Assembly: GCA_016875695.1 (NCBI GenBank)
Contig: VGPB01000115.1
Span: 1 to 6,236 of the forward strand
Source of the DNA: Chloroflexota bacterium
GTDB lineage: Bacteria; Chloroflexota; Dehalococcoidia; UBA2979
Direction of reading: 5' to 3'
DNA length: 6,236 bases
The notes under the pieces are model-generated. The model had not been told where the DNA came from. It saw only the letters and a program-made list of their open reading frames with translations, and did no database searches. Positions within the stretch are counted from its first letter, which is position 1; the number at the start of each line of letters is the position of its first letter. Position numbers and translations under genes: made by a program. Positions 1 to 5,409 of this stretch are shown here, in pieces.

Positions 1-220
1 CGAGCTCCTGCGGCCGCTTCGCCTGGTCGACCTTCATCCCGCCGTACTCGCGGCGCCAGCCGTAGTAGGTCTGCTCGCTGATCCCCAGCCTCCGGGACAC
101 TTGCGCCACCGTCTGACCCTGCGCCAGGCCGACCTCGGCCTCCCTCAGCTTGCCGATGATCTCCTCGGCTCCGAACCACTTCCCCCTGCTCGATGCCGTC
201 CCCTCCCTCGCGACCAGCAA
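1..220 (-). CDS. IS3-family transposase OrfA, N-terminal part (runs off left edge)
   Basis: This is the first 73 codons of an OrfA-type protein, the HTH DNA-binding subunit that IS3 elements join to the OrfB DDE catalytic domain by programmed frameshifting. The translation shows GAEEIIGKLREAEVGLAQGQ, then an HTH segment (VAQVSRRLGISEQTYYGWRR) and YGGMKVDQAKR, the classic OrfA pattern. The coiled-coil/leucine-zipper region and orfB lie beyond the edge. The start chosen is TTG at 220, because an in-frame TGA lies just upstream (229-227) and a very strong Shine-Dalgarno GGAGGAGGTG (237-228) sits 7 nt ahead. No ATG or GTG competes close by. It is intact as far as visible, so the element could be recent or active, but completeness cannot be judged. 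Confidence 0.85.
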   Translation of the reverse strand, partial: MLVAREGTASSRGKWFGAEEIIGKLREAEVGLAQGQTVAQVSRRLGISEQTYYGWRREYGGMKVDQAKRPQEL

Positions 221-227
221 AAGTCTT

Positions 228-237
228 CACCTCCTCC
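228..237 (-). promoter_or_regulatory. Strong ribosome binding site of the IS orfA
   Basis: On the minus strand the sequence reads GGAGGAGGTG, 7 nt before the TTG at 220. It decides the non-ATG start of the transposase gene. Confidence 0.6.
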
Positions 238-241
238 GCTG

Positions 242-265
242 GTCTCGTTTCAGGGGGTCAAGTCA
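242..265 (-). repeat. Putative terminal inverted repeat of the IS3-family element
   Basis: This is the outermost part of the element, starting TGACTTGACCCCCTGAAACG on the minus strand. The CCCCCTGAA core is reminiscent of IS2-like ends (from memory of the family). The partner repeat is outside the window, so the call rests on position: upstream of orfA and directly against an unrelated coding fragment. Confidence 0.4.
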
Positions 266-417
266 GATGGGTTCTCGTACCGGGAGGCTGCGATTCGCCT
301 CGGACTCACTGGCGGACGGTTCAGTCCCATGCATACAAGGCGTACGACAAGCTCGACGTGGGCAGGCGCTCCCACGCGGTTGCGAAGGCCCGAGCGCTCG
401 GCCTGCTATCTCCGTAG
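266..417 (+). pseudogene. LuxR-type HTH C-terminal remnant, cut by the IS and frameshifted
   Basis: Two reading frames together give the end of a LuxR/GerE HTH domain. From 266 one frame reads DGFSYREAAIRLGLTG, matching the start of the HTH (compare GLSNREIAxRLGLS). After about 313 the homology moves to another frame: RTVQSHAYKAYDKLDVG, then RSHAVAKARALGLLSP and TAG at 415-417. That is the recognition helix and the typical C-terminus. A single-base deletion near 313-315 would explain the shift. Everything upstream is missing because the IS end lies directly against 266. The parent gene was probably a LuxR-, MalT- or LAL-type regulator, but its sensor domain cannot be known from here. With both an insertion and a frameshift it cannot make a functional regulator. 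Confidence 0.7.
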
Positions 418-618
418 CGGCTGCTGCCAGCGACCGCTCTGGTGAGCGCGGTGAACCGTACCATGAGTGGCTTGGCGTTCAGCGTGCTGTCGCCGCGCTG
501 GCGCGCCCAGCGCGGGTGTAAGCGCGCGCGTGAGCGAGGCGTGAGGGGTCGCACCGCGCTGGCGCGTTGCCCGTGTGCTGGCGATGCTGGACGCGACACG
601 CAGACATCGAGGGACGCC
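418..618. other. Non-coding stretch between the regulator remnant and the VanZ-like gene
   Basis: No convincing gene was seen on either strand; the open frames crossing it look like GC-rich shadow frames. It holds a strong hairpin (493-515) and a 13-bp direct repeat, CCGCGCTGGCGCG, at 493-505 and 554-566. The promoter for the downstream VanZ-like gene should lie here, but no clear -35/-10 pair is visible. Confidence 0.5.
493..515. repeat. Perfect 9-bp stem-loop
   Basis: CCGCGCTGG (493-501) and CCAGCGCGG (507-515) are exact reverse complements around a 5-nt CGCGC loop. No T-tract follows on either strand, so it does not look like a standard intrinsic terminator. It may end transcription of the broken upstream gene, or be a small palindromic repeat left with the mobile DNA. 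Confidence 0.5.
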
Positions 619-1083
619 ATGACGACACGCGTTCGGCGCCGGGAGCTGGCGGCGGCGTGCGCCGTGACGCTGGTCGCTGCGCTGATCGCGCTCACCACGC
701 TCACGCCGCTGGGCGCGGACGCCGAGCCGAGCCGCGCGGACGCGGACACGTGCGCGCTGGGGCTGCCGTGCCCGCTTGGCCACCTCGGCAGCTTCGCGCT
801 GCTGGGCGCGGCGCTAGCGTGCTGGCAGGCGAGCCGGCTGGACCGCGTGCGCGCGTCGGCGCGGTCGACGCGCGGTGCGCTGGCGACGCTAGCGGTGGCG
901 GTCGCACTGGCCGCCGCGGACGAGGCCGCCCAGGCGTGGGTCGATCGCGATCCGCAGCTCGGCGACTGGCTGCTCGATGCGGTGGGGGTGACGGCGGGCT
1001 ACGCGGGCGCGGCGGCGTTGCTGCGGCGGCTGCGGGCCCCGCTGCGCGCCGCTTACGAGTCAGCGTACACGCGAAAGCCGTAG
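619..1083 (+). CDS. VanZ-like family membrane protein
   Basis: A 154-residue hydrophobic protein with about four predicted membrane segments, at roughly residues 11-30, 54-70, 86-103 and 118-136. The VanZ-like signature is visible: GHLGSFALLGAAL in the second segment, then DEAAQAWVDRDPQLGDWLLD (101-120), matching the family pattern D-E-x-x-Q near a polar turn followed by a G/D-rich helix. VanZ gives low-level teicoplanin resistance in enterococci, but most VanZ-like proteins are of unknown function, so no resistance role is claimed. The start is ATG 619 with GAGGGA at 609-614. Longer starts at 442 or 567 would add non-hydrophobic, arginine-rich sequence. The 3' end overlaps the converging SUMF1-like gene by 31 bp. 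Confidence 0.75.
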   Translation: MTTRVRRRELAAACAVTLVAALIALTTLTPLGADAEPSRADADTCALGLPCPLGHLGSFALLGAALACWQASRLDRVRASARSTRGALATLAVAVALAAADEAAQAWVDRDPQLGDWLLDAVGVTAGYAGAAALLRRLRAPLRAAYESAYTRKP

Positions 1084-1811
1084 TCGTTGTAGCGCAGCTC
1101 CGGCGCGAGCGACGAGCGCGCGCTGATGCGCGAGACCTTCAGGCGATGACGCCACGCGCCGCCGCGCGAGGCGCGCCGGGTGCCTGCGGGAGGTCCCTGC
1201 GGGTCGCGCACGTCACCCGGCGGGTAGCCTGCCGGGTCGTACCAGTCGCTGCACCACTCGTGGACGTTCTCGGCCATGTGCCACAGCCCGAAGGGGTTAG
1301 GCGCAACCGGGCCGCCGGCGATCGCGCGGGACGCCACCGGCTGCGGGCGGTCCATGCCCGCTGCTCCCGGCGCAAACAGCCCCTCGGTCAGCGGCTCGTC
1401 GCCCCACGGGTATGCGAGGTCCGCGAGGCCGCCGCGGGCCGCGTACTCGCGCTCCGCCTCGGTGGGCAGGCGACAGCGCCGGCCAAGCAGCGCCCCTAGC
1501 CACGCGCAGTAGGCCACGGCATCGAACCACGACACGCCGACCACGGGCTGGCGCGGCGCGTTGAAGCGGGCGTCCACCCAGAAGCGGGGCGGGGTGTAGC
1601 CGGTAGCCTCGAGGAAGCGCGCGTACTCGGCGTTCGTGACGGGCCAGGGGGCCGCCGCGAACGCGCCGAGCGTGACCCGGCGCACCGGCAGCTCGTCCGG
1701 GCGGGCCGGAGAGCCCATCATGAACGTGCCGGCGGGCACGGGCAGCAGCGGGGTCGCGCGCGGACCGGCCGCCAGCGTGCACTGCATCTGGGTCTCGAGG
1801 TCGCCCGGCAC
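1053..1811 (-). CDS. Formylglycine-generating-enzyme-like (SUMF1 domain) protein without the canonical Cys pair
   Basis: A 252-residue protein formed almost wholly of one SUMF1/FGE-sulfatase domain. Family motifs in order are PAGTFMMGSP (26-35), PVTNAEYARFLEATGY (57-72), PVVGVSWFDAVAYCAWLG (89-106), RLPTEAEREYAARGG (114-128), PWGDEP (135-140), NPFGLWHMAENVHEWCSDWY (172-191), RGGAWR (216-221) and GFRV (245-248). True FGE carries two copper-binding cysteines just after the RGGS motif. Here that stretch reads RGGAWRHRLKVSRISARS with no cysteine, so sulfatase activation is unlikely. It belongs among the many SUMF1-domain proteins of other or unknown function, and no sulfatase gene is nearby. No signal peptide is evident. 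The start is GTG 1811; ATG at 1787 (residue 9) is possible, since neither has a good ribosome site. It is divergent from rex. Confidence 0.85.
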   Translation of the reverse strand: MPGDLETQMQCTLAAGPRATPLLPVPAGTFMMGSPARPDELPVRRVTLGAFAAAPWPVTNAEYARFLEATGYTPPRFWVDARFNAPRQPVVGVSWFDAVAYCAWLGALLGRRCRLPTEAEREYAARGGLADLAYPWGDEPLTEGLFAPGAAGMDRPQPVASRAIAGGPVAPNPFGLWHMAENVHEWCSDWYDPAGYPPGDVRDPQGPPAGTRRASRGGAWRHRLKVSRISARSSLAPELRYNDYGFRVYADS

Positions 1812-1879
1812 GCGCGCGATGCTACCACCGCCGTAATGCAGAGTTCACAGGGGAAGCGCACCGCCGGACCCAAGCGCTC

Positions 1880-1901
1880 TATATTGTGCGTACTTTCGCA
1901 A
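1880..1901 (+). promoter_or_regulatory. Candidate rex promoter -10 with overlapping Rex operator
   Basis: TATATT at 1880-1885 matches the -10 consensus at five of six positions. Overlapping it, 1884-1901 reads TTGTGCGTACTTTCGCAA, an 18-mer agreeing with the known Rex box TTGTGAAATATTTCACAA at 12 of 18 positions, including the TTGTG arm and TTTC-CAA of the other arm. It lies 39 bp before the chosen rex ATG, in an AT-rich island of an otherwise GC-rich region. No good -35 is seen. The placement suggests Rex represses its own transcription when NADH is low. It could also act on the divergent SUMF1-like gene. Confidence 0.6.
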
Positions 1902-1940
1902 GCAGACGTTCCCGCTCGCGGGCGGGCCAGAGCCGACGCC

Positions 1941-2588
1941 ATGCCGCTCGACATCCCGAATGTCGTCATTGACCGCCTGCCGCTGTACTATCGGCTGCTC
2001 TGCGACCTGCACGCGGACGGCACGGCCGTCGTGTCCTCGCAGGAGCTCGGGCAGGCGCTCGGGATCACCCCGGCGCAGATTCGCAAGGACCTCTCGTACT
2101 TCGGGCGCTTTGGTAAGCAGGGCCGCGGCTACGCGGTGAGGCGGCTCACCGAAGAGCTGCGGCAGATCCTCGGACTCGACCGGCGCTGGCGCGTCGTGCT
2201 CATCGGCGTGGGACGCCTGGGCACGGCGATCGCCTCGTACCGCGGCTTCGATCCTCAAGGCTTCGACATCGTCGCGATCTACGACGCGAACCCGGAGACC
2301 GCCGGCGTGAAGGTGAGCCCGCTCACCGTGCGCGCCGTCGAGGCGCTCGCGGGGGACCTCGAGGCGCAGCGTCCCGACATCGGCATCGTCGCGGTGCCGG
2401 CCGACGCCGCGCAGGACGTGATCGACACGCTGGTGCGCGGCGGCGTGCACGCGATCCTGAACTACGCGCCGATCGCGGCGCACGTACCAACCGAGGTGCA
2501 GGTGCGCCAGATCGACCCGGTGCTCGCGCTGCAGGGCATGACCTACCACCTGCGCCGCCACGGCGCCGACGAACGCTCCCGCGCCTAG
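1941..2588 (+). CDS. rex: Redox-sensing transcriptional repressor Rex
   Basis: A 215-residue protein, the usual Rex length. The N-terminal winged-helix domain starts IPNVVIDRLPLYYRLL (5-20) and contains SSQELGQALGITPAQIRKDL (32-51) and LSYFGRFGKQGRGY (51-64), strongly conserved DNA-contact and dimer segments. The Rossmann domain has GVGRLG (89-94) and the acidic residue D115 in IYDANP, which binds the NAD(H) ribose. The C-terminal part includes ILNYAPIAAHVP (172-183) and the swapped-helix end LQGMTYHLRR. Rex senses the NADH/NAD+ ratio: NADH binding releases it from operators of fermentation and respiration genes. The start is ATG 1941, where family homology begins. The upstream ATG at 1836 would put the likely promoter and operator inside the coding region. 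No strong Shine-Dalgarno is visible. It converges on mreB with a 13-bp gap. Confidence 0.95.
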   Translation: MPLDIPNVVIDRLPLYYRLLCDLHADGTAVVSSQELGQALGITPAQIRKDLSYFGRFGKQGRGYAVRRLTEELRQILGLDRRWRVVLIGVGRLGTAIASYRGFDPQGFDIVAIYDANPETAGVKVSPLTVRAVEALAGDLEAQRPDIGIVAVPADAAQDVIDTLVRGGVHAILNYAPIAAHVPTEVQVRQIDPVLALQGMTYHLRRHGADERSRA

Positions 2589-2601
2589 CGCGGACCCGAG
2601 A

Positions 2602-3642
2602 CTAGCGGGGGAGGGGCTGCCCGACCAGCGCTTCCTCCTCCGTGGGCATCGACCGCGCGATCACGTCGATGTGGTCAAGCGCGATGCCGGCGCCGCGCGC
2701 GACGCAGCGCTGCGCGTCGTCGGCGACGTGGACGGGCACGCCGGTCTCCTGCACGAGCAGCTCATCGAGCTGGCGCAGCAGCGCGCCGCCACCGGTGAGC
2801 ACGATGCCGCGATCCATCACGTCCGACGCGAGCTCCGGCGGCGTCTGCTCCAGCACGCGTCGCACGCTCTGGACGACGGCGGCGAGCTGCTCCTGGATCA
2901 CGCCGACGACCTCCGACGAGCGCACGATGATCGTGCGCGGCAGGCCGCTCACCTGGTCGCGGCCGCGCACGCCCGTCGCCTCGTCGCGTGCGAGCGGCAG
3001 GGCCGCGCCGATCGCAACCTTCACCTCTTCGGCGGTGCGTTCGCCGATGACGAGACTGTGCCTCCGCTTGACGTACTGCGCGATGGCCTCGTTCAGGCGA
3101 TCGCCGCCGATGCGCACCGAGTCGCCGGCGACGATGCCGAACATCGAGATCACGGCGGCCTCCGAGCGCCCGCCGCCGATGTCGACGACCATGTGCCCGC
3201 GCGGGGAGCCGACCGGGAGCTCGGCGCCGATGGCGGCGGCGAGCGGCTCGGGGATGAGCTGCGCGGGGCGGCGGGCTCCGGCAGCCTCGGTGGCGTCGCG
3301 CACGGCGCGCTGCTCGACGCTCGTCACGCCGACGGGCACCGAGACCATCACCTCCGGCCGCACGAGGCGCATGCGCCCCATGACCCGCGCGATCAGGTAG
3401 CGCAGCAGCGCCTCGGTGATCAGGTAGTCGGCGATCACGCCGTCGCGCATCGGGCGCACGACCTGGATGCTGCCGGGGTGGCGGCCGAGCATCGCGTGCG
3501 CCTCGCTGCCGACGGCGACGACCGCGTTGTCGCGCTCGGTGAGCGCGACAACGGCGGGCTCCTCGAGCACGATGCCGCGCCCGCGCTCGTACACGAGCAC
3601 GTTGGCGGTGCCGAGGTCGATGCCGATGCGCTTGGTGATCAA
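2602..3642 (-). CDS. mreB: Rod-shape-determining protein MreB (bacterial actin)
   Basis: A 346-residue actin-fold ATPase of typical MreB length. MreB forms membrane-bound filaments that guide the elongation machinery for lateral peptidoglycan synthesis. Visible motifs are phosphate-1 [10 protein letters not shown] (9-18), [20 protein letters not shown] (63-82), [14 protein letters not shown] (131-144), phosphate-2 [13 protein letters not shown] (153-165), EVKVAIGAA (206-214), and adenosine-motif [15 protein letters not shown] (282-296) with [15 protein letters not shown] (305-319). Oddly, the phosphate-2 loop has R159 where MreB normally has Thr (GGGTTE). The start is TTG 3642 with AGGGAG (3653-3648) 5 nt upstream, which begins the protein at [10 protein letters not shown] as expected. 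Longer frames run back into murA. It lies 29 bp after murA and is probably co-transcribed with it. The paralogue Mbl is an alternative name. No mreC or mreD is in the window. Confidence 0.95.
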   Translation of the reverse strand: MITKRIGIDLGTANVLVYERGRGIVLEEPAVVALTERDNAVVAVGSEAHAMLGRHPGSIQVVRPMRDGVIADYLITEALLRYLIARVMGRMRLVRPEVMVSVPVGVTSVEQRAVRDATEAAGARRPAQLIPEPLAAAIGAELPVGSPRGHMVVDIGGGRSEAAVISMFGIVAGDSVRIGGDRLNEAIAQYVKRRHSLVIGERTAEEVKVAIGAALPLARDEATGVRGRDQVSGLPRTIIVRSSEVVGVIQEQLAAVVQSVRRVLEQTPPELASDVMDRGIVLTGGGALLRQLDELLVQETGVPVHVADDAQRCVARGAGIALDHIDVIARSMPTEEEALVGQPLPR

Positions 3643-3647
3643 GGGCG

Positions 3648-3653
3648 CTCCCT
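3648..3653 (-). promoter_or_regulatory. Ribosome binding site deciding the TTG start of mreB
   Basis: AGGGAG on the minus strand stands 5 nt before the TTG at 3642, inside the 29-bp murA-mreB gap. It supports TTG rather than any start inside murA. Confidence 0.6.
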
Positions 3654-3671
3654 GCGCTGTGCGGGCTCGAG

Positions 3672-4949
3672 CTATGCGCGGCTGACGTCCGCGCCGAGCG
3701 CGCGCAGGCGCGACTCGAGCTCGGCGTATCCGCGATCGATGTGCACGACGTCGCGAATCACGGTCTCGCCCTCCGCGCACAGCCCCGCCAGCACGACCGC
3801 GGCGCCGGCGCGCACGTCCAGCGCGCGCACCCCGGTGCCGTAGAGCGGCGTCGGCCCCTCAATCATCACGGCCTGCCCGCCCGTGGTGATGCGCGCGCCC
3901 ATCGCGCGCAGCTCGCCGACGTAGAGCAGGCGGTTCTCGAACACGCGCTCGTGGATAATCGACACGCCGCGCGCCTGCGTGAGCGCGGCGGCCATTGGCG
4001 CGTGCAGGTCCGTCGCGAAGCCCGGGTACGGGACCGCCTGCAGCTGCACGGCCTCGAGCGTGTCGCCGCGGCGCGTGCGCAGGCCGCCCTCGCACGCCTC
4101 GACGATCGCGCCGGCCTCGTGCAGCTTCGAGACGAGGCTGTCGAGGTGCTCGAGCTCGGCGCCCAGCACCTCCACGTCGCCGCCGGTGGCGACGCCGGCG
4201 AGCAGGTAGGTGCCCGCCTCGATGCGATCGGGGATGATCGTGAACTCGGCGCCGTGCAGCGCGGGCACGCCCTCGATGGTGAGGGTGTTGCCGCCGGCGC
4301 CGGCGATGCGCGCGCCCATCGCCTCGAGCAGCGCGCACGCCATCGCGACCTCAGGCTCGGCCGCGGCGTTGACGATCGTCGTCGTGCCCTCCGCGAGCAC
4401 GGCGGCGAACAGCACGTTGACGGTGCCGAGCACGCTCGGATAGTCGAGGAACATGCGGGCGCCGCGCAGCCGCAGCGCCCGCGCGACGAAGGCGCCGCCC
4501 TCGCGCGCGACCTCGGCGCCGAGCGCACGGAAGCCCGCGAGGTGCACATCGAGCGGGCGCACACCGATCACGTCGCCACCGGGGGGCGGGCACGCGGCCT
4601 CGCCGAGGCGGCCGAGCAGCGGGCCCATCACGAGGAACGACGCGCGCAGCGCGGCCACGCGCTCGGCGGGTGCCATCGCGCCGGACAGCGCGCGCGCCTC
4701 GATGCGCACGTCCGTGCCGCTGATCTCGACGGCCGCGCCGAGGTCGGCGAGCAGGCCGGCCATCTCGCCAGTGTCGGCGATGGCCGGCACGCGGTGCAGG
4801 ACCAGCGGCTCGGCGGTGAGCAGGCCGGCGGCGAGCGCGTAGAGCGCCGCGTTCTTGGAGCCGGACACCGCGACGCGCCCGTGGAGCGGCCGCCCGCCCC
4901 GGATCACTAGCCGCTCCGCCGCCGTCCCCGCGTTCACGCGATCGAGCAT
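3672..4949 (-). CDS. murA: UDP-N-acetylglucosamine 1-carboxyvinyltransferase MurA, Asp-type active site
   Basis: MurA transfers enolpyruvate from PEP to UDP-GlcNAc in the cytoplasm, the first committed step of peptidoglycan synthesis. The 425-residue length is normal. Key sites are VSGSKNAAL (28-36) with K32 (E. coli Lys22), [16 protein letters not shown] (101-116), GGDVIGVRP (124-132) with R131 (E. coli Arg120), [10 protein letters not shown] (309-318) with D314 (E. coli Asp305), and [17 protein letters not shown] (404-420) with R406 (E. coli Arg397). The active-site loop has D126 where E. coli has Cys115, the residue alkylated by fosfomycin; this is the naturally resistant form known from mycobacteria and Chlamydia. 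The start is ATG 4949. GTG 4937 is possible because no ribosome site precedes either; a leaderless message is conceivable. It is first gene of a pair with mreB and divergent from the DUF1801 gene. Confidence 0.95.
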   Translation of the reverse strand: MLDRVNAGTAAERLVIRGGRPLHGRVAVSGSKNAALYALAAGLLTAEPLVLHRVPAIADTGEMAGLLADLGAAVEISGTDVRIEARALSGAMAPAERVAALRASFLVMGPLLGRLGEAACPPPGGDVIGVRPLDVHLAGFRALGAEVAREGGAFVARALRLRGARMFLDYPSVLGTVNVLFAAVLAEGTTTIVNAAAEPEVAMACALLEAMGARIAGAGGNTLTIEGVPALHGAEFTIIPDRIEAGTYLLAGVATGGDVEVLGAELEHLDSLVSKLHEAGAIVEACEGGLRTRRGDTLEAVQLQAVPYPGFATDLHAPMAAALTQARGVSIIHERVFENRLLYVGELRAMGARITTGGQAVMIEGPTPLYGTGVRALDVRAGAAVVLAGLCAEGETVIRDVVHIDRGYAELESRLRALGADVSRA

Positions 4950-4952
4950 AAT

Positions 4953-4964
4953 CGGGCGCGCCCG
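4953..4964. repeat. 12-bp perfect palindrome in the murA/DUF1801 intergenic region
   Basis: CGGGCGCGCCCG is its own reverse complement and lies in the 55-bp gap between the divergent starts, immediately ahead of murA. It may be a regulator site or chance in GC-rich DNA. Nothing else in the gap identifies it. Confidence 0.3.
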
Positions 4965-5004
4965 CGGCGGGCACCCCTAGGCCTGAACGTGGAGGGACCG
5001 GGCC

Positions 5005-5409
5005 ATGCCGACGAACCCGGACGTCGAGGCGTTCGTCGCGGCGCTGGACCACCCGCTCCAGGCGGCGCTCGAGGGCGTGCGCGCGACCATCCTCGCGGCC
5101 AGCCCGCGCATCGACGAGGCGATCAAGTGGCAGTCGCCGACGTTCATGTACCGCGGCAACATGGCCTCGCTCGACCCGCGCGCGAAGCAGCACGTGCTGC
5201 TGCTGTTCCACACCGGCGCGCGCATTGCCGATCCGCACGGCCTGCTGGAGGGCGAGGGTGCCACCGCGCGCTGCGCGCGCTTCGCCGACCTCGGCGACGT
5301 GCGGCGTAAGCGCCGTGCGCTGACCGCCGTGGTGCGCGAGTGGGTGCGCATGCAGGACGCCGGCGCGGATGCGAAGCCGGCGCCGCGTGCACGCGCCGCG
5401 AAGCGCTAG
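5005..5409 (+). CDS. DUF1801 domain-containing protein
   Basis: A 134-residue soluble protein matching DUF1801 (YdhG/YdeI-like fold). Family features are an N-terminal helix (VEAFVAALDHPLQAALEGVR, 7-26), then ILAASPRIDEAIKWQSPTFM (29-48), the signature in which an acidic residue and IKW precede a proline-aromatic pair. A strand-rich stretch, QHVLLLFHTGARI (62-74), follows. The biochemical role of DUF1801 is not established; members are often found as small accessory proteins. The C-terminus (about 119-134) is Ala/Lys/Arg-rich and probably disordered. The start is ATG 5005 with a strong GGAGGGA (4991-4997). It is divergent from murA with a 55-bp gap, and its TAG stop shares a CTAG tetramer with the stop of the converging acyl-CoA dehydrogenase gene. 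No functional link to either neighbour is evident. Confidence 0.8.
   Translation: MPTNPDVEAFVAALDHPLQAALEGVRATILAASPRIDEAIKWQSPTFMYRGNMASLDPRAKQHVLLLFHTGARIADPHGLLEGEGATARCARFADLGDVRRKRRALTAVVREWVRMQDAGADAKPAPRARAAKR

Larger units (their letters stand above)
1..265 (-). mobile_element. IS3-family insertion sequence, one end (partial)
   Basis: The element enters from the left edge and appears to end near 265. It contains the start of an IS3-type orfA on the minus strand, with a leader of about 45 bp between the start codon and the putative terminus. Read on the minus strand, the terminus begins TGACTTGACCCCCTGAAACG. A TG start and a C-rich stretch followed by TGAA resemble ends of some IS3-family elements (family knowledge). 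A separate coding fragment, a LuxR-type HTH, begins immediately outside at 266, which supports a junction here. The exact boundary and the target duplication cannot be confirmed because the other end is outside the window. Confidence 0.6.

Noticed and set aside
442..618. Longer N-terminus for the VanZ-like gene from ATG 442
   Set aside because: The extension is arginine-rich, contains the hairpin region, and does not belong to the VanZ fold; ATG 619 has its own ribosome site and is followed directly by a membrane segment.
418..618. Integron attC site or small RNA in the non-coding gap
   Set aside because: No attC core pair (RYYYAAC and GTTRRRY) flanks the hairpin, and no promoter or T-tract supports an RNA gene.
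619..1083. Glycopeptide resistance role for the VanZ-like gene
   Set aside because: No vanH, vanA, vanX or regulator genes are nearby, and most VanZ-like proteins have no demonstrated resistance function.
1836..1940. Earlier ATG for rex at 1836
   Set aside because: The added 35 residues have no Rex homology and would translate through the likely promoter and operator; the family N-terminus begins at 1941.
3643..3780. Extended N-terminus for mreB starting inside murA
   Set aside because: The extra residues are arginine-rich shadow of murA; the TTG at 3642 has a good ribosome site and begins at the conserved MreB N-terminus.
2671..3843. Long plus-strand open frame opposite mreB, and a second at 3741-4910 opposite murA
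   Set aside because: Both are rich in Arg, Ala, His, Asp and Gly with no recognisable motif, and lie antisense to unmistakable mreB and murA. They are GC-rich shadow frames.
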